Shown here piece by piece: positions 9,276 through 15,808 of a DNA stretch of 60,495 bases. Position numbers and translations under genes: made by a program. Every line of letters begins with the position of its first letter. Within the stretch, counting starts at the first letter, position 1. Below the pieces are notes generated by a model. It saw nothing but the letters and a program-made list of their open reading frames with translations. It had not been told where the DNA came from and did not search any database. Origin of the DNA: Massilia eurypsychrophila (lineage in GTDB: Bacteria > Pseudomonadota > Gammaproteobacteria > Burkholderiales > Burkholderiaceae_D); the NCBI RefSeq assembly GCF_002760655.1, contig NZ_PDOC01000026.1, forward strand, positions 1-60,495, in the 5' to 3' direction.

Positions 9276-9412
9276 TCGACCCTGTCCGGGCCGGCGCGCA
9301 GAGCGTGCCGGCCCCTTGACAACGCCATACAACAACACCGCGGCCCGCCGCGCGCGCGCTTTTGGCGGGCGCTTTCGGGACCGCAAGATTTACAGTAACC
9401 AGGGGACACGCA

Positions 9413-9874
9413 GTGCCATCATTTATTCGTCATCCAAAGGACTTTTGGACCGGCATCATCTTTCTATTTTTCGGCCTCGGCGCCGTATTCATCGGCCAGG
9501 ACTACGCGATGGGTTCGGCCGGCCGCATGGGCCCGGCCTATTTCCCGAGCGTGCTCGGCACCTTGCTGGCCGTGATTGGCCTGATCGGCATCATCCGTTC
9601 CTTCATCCTCGTCGGCGAGCCGATCGGCCGCTTCTACATGAAGGAACTGCTGATGATTCTCGCAGCGATCCTGCTGTTCGGCATCCTGATGCGCGGCGCC
9701 GGCTTGGTACCCGCGATCCTCGTGCTGATCTTCCTGAGCGCCTACGCCGGCCCCAAGTTCAACTTGAAGGAAGTGACGTTTCTGGCCGTCGGATTGGCCG
9801 TTTTTGCCGTGGTCGTGTTCGTCAAGCTGCTGGGCTTGCCGATGGCTGCCTTCGGTCCCTGGTTTGGTGTCTGA
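9413..9874 (+). CDS. tctB: TTT small membrane subunit TctB
   Basis: A 153-residue inner-membrane protein with four hydrophobic segments: FWTGIIFLFFGLGAVFIG, VLGTLLAVIGLIGIIRSF, LLMILAAILLFGILMRGAG, and a C-terminal LAVFAVVVFVKLLGL stretch. The motif YAMGSAGRMGPAYFP is typical of TctB. I place the start at a GTG (9413) because AGGGGA lies 6 bases upstream; a longer TTG start at 9362 adds an unrelated N-terminus. It lies between tctC and tctA, as usual for this solute/cation symporter family. Confidence 0.9.
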   Translation: MPSFIRHPKDFWTGIIFLFFGLGAVFIGQDYAMGSAGRMGPAYFPSVLGTLLAVIGLIGIIRSFILVGEPIGRFYMKELLMILAAILLFGILMRGAGLVPAILVLIFLSAYAGPKFNLKEVTFLAVGLAVFAVVVFVKLLGLPMAAFGPWFGV

Positions 9875-9884
9875 GTAGAAAAAT

Positions 9885-11387
9885 ATGGAAATCTTAAATA
9901 ACCTCCTGATGGGCTTTGACACGGCCCTCTCGCTCACCAACCTGATGTATTGCCTGATCGGCGTGTTCGTCGGCACCGCCGTCGGCGTGCTGCCTGGCTT
10001 GGGTCCGGTTGCCACCATCGCCATGCTGTTGCCGGCCACCTTCGGCCTGCCGCCGATCTCGGCGCTGATCATGCTCTCCGGTATTTACTACGGCGCACAA
10101 TACGGCGGTTCGACCACCGCCATCCTGGTCAACCTGCCGGGCGAATCATCGTCCGTGGTGACCGCCATCGACGGCTACCAGATGGCGCGCAACGGCCAGG
10201 CCGGCAAGGCGCTGGCCACCGCGGCGATCGGTTCGTTCTTCGCCGGCACCGTCGCCACCATCCTGCTGGCGCTGTTCGCGCCGCCGCTGGCCGAACTGGC
10301 ACTGAAGTTCGGCCCTGCCGAATACTTCTCGCTGATGGTGCTCGGCCTGGTCGCCTCCGTGGTGCTGGCCAGCGGCTCGCTGCTCAACGCGATCGGCATG
10401 GTGATTCTCGGCCTGCTGCTCGGCCTGGTCGGCACCGACGTCAATTCCGGCGCCGCGCGCTACACCTTCGACACGCCGCAGCTCGCTGACGGCATCAACT
10501 TCGTCATCGTGGCGATGGGCATGTTCGGCATCGGCGAAATCGTCCGCAACCTGGAGCATGACGAGACGCGCAACCTGGTGATGAAGAAGGTCTCCGGGCT
10601 GATGCTCAACAAGGACGACTTCAAGCGCATCATCGCGCCGGTCCTGCGCGGCACCTTCCTCGGTTCGGCGCTCGGCATCCTGCCGGGCGGCGGCGCCATG
10701 CTGGCGTCGTTCGCGGCCTATTCGATCGAAAAGAAAGTGTCGAAAAATTCCGCCATGTTCGGCAAGGGCGCGATCGAAGGCGTGGCGGCTCCCGAGTCGG
10801 CCAACAATGCCGGCGCGCAAACGTCGTTCATTCCGATGCTGACCCTGGGCATTCCGTCGAACCCGGTGATGGCGCTGATGATCGGCGCCATGATCATCCA
10901 GGGCATCCAGCCAGGTCCTGCCGTCATGACCGAACAGCCGGCCTTGTTCTGGGGCCTGATCGCCTCGATGTGGATCGGTAACTTCTTCCTCATCGTGCTG
11001 AACCTGCCGATGATCGGCCTGTGGGTCAAGATGATCATGGTCCCGTATCACCGCCTGTACCCGGCCATTTTGATGTTCTGCGCGATCGGCGTGTTCAGCC
11101 TGAACAACAGCGACTTCGACGTCTGGCTGATGGCGCTGTTCGGCCTGTTCGGCTACATCTGCGCCAAGCTCGGCGCCGAGCCGGCGCCAATGCTGCTCGG
11201 CTTCATCATCGGACCGATGATGGAAGAATACCTGCGCCGCGCGCTGCTGCTGTCGCGCAGCGATCCGATGGTGTTCGTCGAGCGTCCGATCAGCGCGGTG
11301 ATGCTCGGCCTGGCCGTTGCCGCACTGATCGTCGTGCTGCTGCCGTCGCTGCGCAAGAAGCGTGAAGAGGCGTTCCACGAAGAATAA
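9885..11387 (+). CDS. tctA: TTT large permease subunit TctA
   Basis: A 500-residue polytopic inner-membrane permease with about 11-12 transmembrane segments. It has the two pseudo-repeated TctA signatures: VGVLPGLGPVATIAMLLPA near residue 35 and LGILPGGGAMLASFAAYSIE near residue 265, plus the cytoplasmic-end helix REEAFHEE. It forms the substrate path and couples import to an ion gradient. It follows tctB by 10 bases and is closed by a perfect terminator palindrome. Family assignment is certain; substrate is not. Confidence 0.95.
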   Translation: MEILNNLLMGFDTALSLTNLMYCLIGVFVGTAVGVLPGLGPVATIAMLLPATFGLPPISALIMLSGIYYGAQYGGSTTAILVNLPGESSSVVTAIDGYQMARNGQAGKALATAAIGSFFAGTVATILLALFAPPLAELALKFGPAEYFSLMVLGLVASVVLASGSLLNAIGMVILGLLLGLVGTDVNSGAARYTFDTPQLADGINFVIVAMGMFGIGEIVRNLEHDETRNLVMKKVSGLMLNKDDFKRIIAPVLRGTFLGSALGILPGGGAMLASFAAYSIEKKVSKNSAMFGKGAIEGVAAPESANNAGAQTSFIPMLTLGIPSNPVMALMIGAMIIQGIQPGPAVMTEQPALFWGLIASMWIGNFFLIVLNLPMIGLWVKMIMVPYHRLYPAILMFCAIGVFSLNNSDFDVWLMALFGLFGYICAKLGAEPAPMLLGFIIGPMMEEYLRRALLLSRSDPMVFVERPISAVMLGLAVAALIVVLLPSLRKKREEAFHEE

Positions 11388-11400
11388 AACGGGAACGTGG

Positions 11401-11436
11401 CGATAAAAAGCCCCTGCATGCAGGGGCTTTTTATCG
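11401..11436 (+). terminator. Perfect palindromic Rho-independent terminator
   Basis: Bases 11401-11436 form a perfect 18+18 palindrome (left arm CGATAAAAAGCCCCTGCA). The GC core is flanked by A-run and T-run, so it can terminate transcription in both directions. It starts 13 bases after the tctA stop. Confidence 0.92.
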
Positions 11437-11567
11437 TCGGCGGTCTTAGGTAGCAGTTGACCTCAGCGAAATCACTCATTCTTGACAGCTAATCGCTACA
11501 GTTAAAAAAGCAGGGTGGCACTTACGCCGCCCAGCTCTTGGGGACTAGATATGGCTGAAAAAAGCGA

Positions 11568-11918
11568 TTATTGATTGCTGCAGAAGGGCAATCGACTGGC
11601 GGAATTTTGGACAAGGTACGAAAGTTCCATATCGAGCGGCGAACAAATGATTACCTCAAATCGGTAGAACGTCACGATGATTACAACCAAATCAACATCA
11701 TCGGGTTCGTTTTTTTCACACACGAAAGAGCCATCGAACCAAAGCTCCCCCTTGATCCCAAGAGCGGAGAGTTCTACCGCAAACTTTCTCAACCCTTCGA
11801 GGAGCATTGGCCTGCGTTGCGAGTACGTGAACGGTTCAACAAAGGTCGCGGGCAGCTCATCTAACGTGAACCTGTGAAACCCGGCTGGCAAGAGGTGAGG
11901 GAATTCAGGTTTGGACAT
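11568..11918 (-). pseudogene. DUF6932-like gene, truncated by frameshift
   Basis: The N-terminal part (FPHLLPAGFHRFTLDEL near residue 5; GELWFDGSFVCEKNEPDDVD near residue 55) looks like the DUF6932 family, which has a nucleotidyltransferase-like G-S-F...D-x-D core. After VDLVV the frame turns to unrelated residues and stops at 116 residues. The neighbouring frame carries a plausible continuation (HRDVLPI, stop, then GNHLFAARYGTFVPCPKF), so one or two indels have probably broken it. Composition is visibly more AT-rich than the flanks, suggesting acquisition by transfer. A palindrome covers its promoter. Family call is moderate; it could instead be a genuine short protein. Confidence 0.5.
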
Positions 11919-11923
11919 GGTTG

Positions 11924-11944
11924 CCAATTGTACTTGACAATTGG
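11924..11944. promoter_or_regulatory. Operator-like palindrome at DUF6932-like gene
   Basis: CCAATTGT-ACTTG-ACAATTGG is a perfect 8-bp inverted repeat with a 5-base spacer directly before the minus-strand start at 11918. Placement over the promoter and start resembles autoregulated toxin-antitoxin operators. Binding protein unknown. Confidence 0.45.
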
Positions 11945-11999
11945 TTAACTCGACAGTTCGATCAACGCACTGTTTGATACGTTATCAACCGATCATCCG

Positions 12000-12121
12000 C
12001 CAGCCGAAGGGTTACACCTCCGGCTGGTTAAGTCGTAGCCGCAAGTTGGAGCTTGGAACTCTTAATACCGATGCCCGGAAGCGCTGCCCGCCCGGCTGAC
12101 GCGGCGTCGTCCGGGCATCGG
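12000..12121 (+). promoter_or_regulatory. Two stem-loops in leader of amino-acid permease
   Basis: Two hairpins lie upstream of the permease. The first (12000-12027) pairs CCAGCCGAAGG with CCTCCGGCTGG around GTTACA with one mismatch. The second pairs CCGATGCCCGGA (12068-12079) with TCCGGGCATCGG (12110-12121), a perfect 12-bp stem with a 30-base interior. Neither is followed by a T-run, so they look like leader structure rather than terminators. I match them to no known riboswitch. The rest of 11945-12217 shows no gene. Confidence 0.35.
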
Positions 12122-12217
12122 ACTTGAGCTTGAGCGAGATCAAGCCCGCCGGGATGGGCCGCAACGAAGCAGAGGGAGCCGCCGTCCTAACGAAATACGC
12201 TCCGCTTGCGAGGCCCC

Positions 12218-13645
12218 ATGCGCGATTCCAAGTATTCCCGGCCTACTGCCGAGTCTTCCTCGCCAGCCGGCCCGCGCGCCGTGATCGGGCTGGGCGAGGC
12301 AATCGCCCTGATCGTCGGCGTCGTCATCGGCGCCGGCATCTTCAAGGCGCCGTCGATGGTGGCCGGCATGACCGGCGACGCCGGCTGGATGTTCGCCGCC
12401 TGGGCGCTGGGCGGCCTGATGTCGATTGTCGGCGCGCTGTGCTACGCCGAGCTGAGCACGGCGTATGCCAATGCCGGCGGCGACTACCATTTCCTGCAGC
12501 GCGCCTACGGCAATTCGGTGGCCTTCCTGTTCGCCTGGGCGCGCTTCTCCGTCATCGCGACCGGCTCGATCGCGCTGCTCGGCTTCGTCTTCGGCGACTA
12601 CATGCACCAGGTGCTGCCGCTGGGCGGGCCGCAGTCCGCCTGGGGACCTGCCGCCTACGCCGCAGCGGCCATCATCGCGCTGTCGTGGCTTAACATCGGC
12701 AACGTCAAATACGGCACCACCACCCAGACGTGGCTGACGGCGCTGGAGGTCGGCGGCCTGCTGCTCATTGTCGGCGCCGCGCTGTTCCTCGTCGCCGGCG
12801 GCCATGCGCCGCCCGCGCCTGCCGCCGCTGCCGCAGCCGCAGCCGCTACCGCGCCGGGCATCCCCGCCTCGTTCGGCCTGGCGATGGTGTTCGTGCTGCT
12901 GACCTATGGCGGCTGGAACGAGGCGGCCTACATCAGCGCCGAACTGAAAGACGGGCGGCGCAACATGGTCAAGGCGCTGGTGCTGTCGCTGCTGATCATC
13001 ACGGCGCTGTACATGCTGGTCAACTGGGCCTACTGGAAAGGCCTCGGGCTGGCCGGCATGAGCGGCTCGGAAGCGATTGCCGCGGACCTGCTGCGCACCG
13101 CCTTCGGCCGGCCCGGCGCGGCGATCATTTCGCTGATCATCGCGCTGGCGGCGATCACGTCGATCAACGCCACCATTATCGTCGGCGCCCGCTCGAGCTA
13201 CGCGGCCGGGCGCGACTGGCCGGTGCTGGCGCCGCTGGCGGTATGGGACGCGCGCCGCGGCACGCCGGCCAACGCCCTGCGCATCCAGTGCGCCGCCGCG
13301 CTGGTGCTGCTGCTCGTCGGCGTGTGGACCGGCAGCGGCTTCAAATCAATGGTCGAATTTACCGCGCCGGTGTTCTGGCTGTTTTTCCTGCTGTCGGGCG
13401 TCTCGCTGATCGTGCTGCGCATCCGCGAGCCGCACACGGCGCGGCCGTTCCGCGTGCCCTTGTATCCGCTGCTGCCGCTGGCGTTTTGCGCCACCTGCGC
13501 CTACATGCTGAAGGCCAGCCTGTCGTACGTCTACAGCCAGTCGCTCGGCGGCTGGAACGCCGCCTGGGTCGGTGTCGTCGTGCTCGCCGTCGGCGGCATC
13601 CTGCTGCGGTTCCTTCGCCGCCGCGCACCCGCGCCCGGCAACTAA
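12218..13645 (+). CDS. APC-family amino-acid permease
   Basis: A 475-residue inner-membrane transporter of the APC (amino acid-polyamine-organocation) superfamily with about 12 transmembrane segments. TM1 contains the broken-helix substrate motif GVVIGAGIFKAPS near residue 32. An alanine-rich loop (about residues 200-215) lies between two helices. ATG at 12218 follows GAGG; a TTG at 12206 is an alternative. It most resembles the LAT-like neutral amino-acid exchangers, but substrate cannot be read from sequence. Its 29-base spacing to the following methyltransferase gene suggests co-transcription. Confidence 0.9.
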   Translation: MRDSKYSRPTAESSSPAGPRAVIGLGEAIALIVGVVIGAGIFKAPSMVAGMTGDAGWMFAAWALGGLMSIVGALCYAELSTAYANAGGDYHFLQRAYGNSVAFLFAWARFSVIATGSIALLGFVFGDYMHQVLPLGGPQSAWGPAAYAAAAIIALSWLNIGNVKYGTTTQTWLTALEVGGLLLIVGAALFLVAGGHAPPAPAAAAAAAAATAPGIPASFGLAMVFVLLTYGGWNEAAYISAELKDGRRNMVKALVLSLLIITALYMLVNWAYWKGLGLAGMSGSEAIAADLLRTAFGRPGAAIISLIIALAAITSINATIIVGARSSYAAGRDWPVLAPLAVWDARRGTPANALRIQCAAALVLLLVGVWTGSGFKSMVEFTAPVFWLFFLLSGVSLIVLRIREPHTARPFRVPLYPLLPLAFCATCAYMLKASLSYVYSQSLGGWNAAWVGVVVLAVGGILLRFLRRRAPAPGN

Positions 13646-13674
13646 ACCCGCCTTTCGATTAACAGGAGAAGCCC

Positions 13675-14295
13675 ATGTCCCCTTCGCGCCTCGGTCCCCG
13701 CTTGATCAATCTGCCCCGCTTTCTCAGCCAGGTCCTGTGCGTTTTCCTCGTCGTCGGCGCCGCCGCCGCCGACCAGCGCCCGCGCCTCGACGTACCGTTT
13801 GTGCCGACGCCGCAGCCGGTCGTCGACCGCATGCTGAGCCTGGCCGACGTCAAGAAAAATGACGTCCTGTACGACCTTGGCAGCGGCGACGGCCGCATCG
13901 TCATCACCGCGGCCAAGCGCTACGGCGTGCAAGGCATCGGCATCGACCTCGATCCGGTGCGCATCGCCGAAGCGCGCGCCAACGCCCGCAAGGCCGGCGT
14001 CGACCGCCAGGTCAAGTTCGTCGCGGGCGATCTGTTCAAGGCCGACTTGTCGAACGCGACCGTGGTGACGCTGTATCTGCTCGACAGCATCAACCGCGAA
14101 CTGCGCCCACAACTGTGGAAGCAGCTCAAGGTCGGCACCCGCGTGGTGTCGCACGCGTTCGACATGGGCGAGGAATGGCCGCCGCAAAAGACTGAATCGG
14201 TGGACGGGCGCACCGTCTATTTCTGGACCATCACGGAGGCCAACAAGCGCGCCGCCGCGAACTTGAAGCAATCGCCCGAGCGTGCCGGGCGCTGA
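13675..14295 (+). CDS. Exported-looking class I SAM methyltransferase
   Basis: A 206-residue Rossmann-fold methyltransferase. Motif I is DVLYDLGSGDGRIVITAAKR near residue 63 and motif II GIGIDLDPVRIAEAR near residue 88; a later YLLDSINRELRPQLWKQLKVG segment matches post-I motifs. AGGAGA precedes the ATG by 6 bases. Unusually, residues 10-36 form a hydrophobic stretch ending AAAADQ, resembling a signal peptide or single membrane anchor. S-adenosylmethionine is cytoplasmic, so an N-in membrane anchor is more plausible than full export. Substrate unknown. Relatives near electron-transport genes exist, but nothing here confirms a role. Confidence 0.85.
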   Translation: MSPSRLGPRLINLPRFLSQVLCVFLVVGAAAADQRPRLDVPFVPTPQPVVDRMLSLADVKKNDVLYDLGSGDGRIVITAAKRYGVQGIGIDLDPVRIAEARANARKAGVDRQVKFVAGDLFKADLSNATVVTLYLLDSINRELRPQLWKQLKVGTRVVSHAFDMGEEWPPQKTESVDGRTVYFWTITEANKRAAANLKQSPERAGR

Positions 14296-14370
14296 CGGCA
14301 ATGACGCGGCAGCGGCAATGGCAGCAAAGGCGCCAGCGAAGGCGCCGGCCGGTTTCGGACGCCGTTGCCC

Positions 14371-15318
14371 TCACGGCGCCACCGGCAGGCCCTGCTGGCG
14401 CAGGAACTGGCGGATGGCCGCATTCGCCGCCTGCGCTTCGGCGGCGGAAAAGCCGCCGTGGTTGCCCGTCTCGATCGTCACGAGCCGGTTCGGCACGCCG
14501 GCGCCATCAAGGGCCGCGTGCAGCGTTTCGGCCTGGCTGTAGGGCACCACGGGATCGCGCTTGCCGTGCACGCTGATGACCGGCGGCAAGCCGGCGCGCA
14601 CCAGCCGCAGCGGCGAGAGTTGGCGCGCCAGCGCCTCGCGCTCGCTGTTGCTGCCGAACCATTCGATGGCGTAGTGGCGTTGCTGCGGGCCATCGAGCAT
14701 CGCCTCGACGTCGCCGATGCCGAACCAGTTGACCACCGCCGCCACGTTCATCGCCGGCTCGGCGCCACTGTTCCAGCGCGTCGCGTCCGGCGTCGGACAG
14801 GCGCGCTCGAACGGCGAGCCGGCCGGCAGCAGCGCGGCCATCAGCGCGAGGTGGCCGCCGGCTGAGTCGCCGGCCACCACCATCGTGCTGGCGTCGGCGC
14901 CGTGCGCGGCCGCGTTGGCGCGCAGCCAGCGCAGCGCGCAGCGCACGTCCTCGACCGCTGCCGGCGCCGGGGCCACCTTTGCCAGGCGGTATTCGACGTT
15001 GGCCACCGACCAGCCCATTGCCAGGTAAGGCAACAGCATGAAGGCGGCGTTCTCCTTGCGTCCATCGACCCAGCCGCCGCCGTGAAAATACACCAGCAGC
15101 GGCGCCGGCGCGCGCCCTTTCGCCGCCGCGCGGTGCAGGTACAAGTCGAGCTTGAGCTGCTGGCCGGACGCCGTGCCGTAGACCAGGTCGGGCTTGACCT
15201 GGTAACGCACGCCGGCCGCGTCGGCAAATTCATCGGCGCGCGACGGCAGTGCGAGGGTCAGGGCGATCAGCGCGGCCGGCAATAGCAAGCGGCGAACCAG
15301 GCGACGGGCGACCAACAT
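14371..15318 (-). CDS. Secreted alpha/beta-hydrolase esterase
   Basis: A 315-residue alpha/beta hydrolase of the BD-FAE/esterase-lipase type. N-terminal signal peptide (MLVARRLVRRLLLPAAL... ending SRADE), oxyanion motif YFHGGGWVDGRKENA near residue 80, nucleophile elbow VVAGDSAGGHLAL near residue 145, acid GKRDPVVPYSQAE and His in ETGNHGGFSAAEA near 290. ATG at 15318 has GGAG 7 bases upstream; an open frame runs much further upstream but is not coding-like. Periplasmic or secreted carboxylesterase; substrate unknown. Confidence 0.88.
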   Translation of the reverse strand: MLVARRLVRRLLLPAALIALTLALPSRADEFADAAGVRYQVKPDLVYGTASGQQLKLDLYLHRAAAKGRAPAPLLVYFHGGGWVDGRKENAAFMLLPYLAMGWSVANVEYRLAKVAPAPAAVEDVRCALRWLRANAAAHGADASTMVVAGDSAGGHLALMAALLPAGSPFERACPTPDATRWNSGAEPAMNVAAVVNWFGIGDVEAMLDGPQQRHYAIEWFGSNSEREALARQLSPLRLVRAGLPPVISVHGKRDPVVPYSQAETLHAALDGAGVPNRLVTIETGNHGGFSAAEAQAANAAIRQFLRQQGLPVAP

Positions 15319-15389
15319 AAAGACTCCACGGAAGATGGCGTGCGTGCACGCGAAAGTAGATTGAGGTGACCGTTCATGACGTACGCATT

Positions 15390-15808
15390 CTGCGCCGATC
15401 GGGCCGGGGCTGGCCGGCGAACTGGCCGGGCGCCGCGCCGACATCGTCAGCGTAGCGCTCGGTTTCAACGATTGGTATTGGCACGCAGGCACCTTGGCCG
15501 ACACGGTGTGGCGCTTCGAAGCCTTGCCGGCACGCTTGCGGCGCGCCCAGCCAGGCGCGCTGATTGTCGCCATCACGCCGCTGGCCAGCACGGCAAATCC
15601 GGCCGGCGCGAAGGCGCCGTACTCGCTCAACTGCGCGGCGCCCTTGCTGCAGTGGTAGCGCGCCGCCGCGCTGCCGGCGACCATCGCTTGCGCCTGGTAG
15701 CCGGCGAAGCGCTGAGCAACAGCGCCATGCTGCTCGACGCGTCCACCTGTCGGTCGAGGGCGCCGGCAGATATGTCAGCGCCCTCGCCGGCACCCTGCCT
15801 GCCGTCAG
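15390..15808 (+). pseudogene. Decayed SGNH/GDSL hydrolase fragment
   Basis: Plus-strand fragments of one SGNH hydrolase lie in shifted frames. Frame one (to a TAG at 15656) reads APIGPGLAGELAGRRADIVS, then VALGFNDWYWHAGTLAD, with the block III G-x-N-D motif. A second frame gives LVAGEALSNSAMLLDA, and a third gives VHLSVEGAGRYVSALAGTLP, the block V D-x-x-H region. A one-base loss between the D and H of block V is visible. The block I serine region is absent. The remnant sits between the esterase and the 3' end of a TonB receptor gene. Non-functional. Confidence 0.7.

Noticed and set aside
9362-9412. Longer TTG start for tctB
   Set aside because: The GTG at 9413 has a strong ribosome-binding site and matches the expected N-terminus; the extra residues are not membrane-like or conserved in pattern.
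11571-11864. 97-codon plus-strand frame in the AT-rich island
   Set aside because: It is antisense to the DUF6932-like gene, which has recognisable family motifs; the plus-strand frame has none.
15319-15684. Upstream extension of the esterase
   Set aside because: It is antisense to the SGNH pseudogene and the signal peptide starts at 15318 with its own ribosome-binding site.
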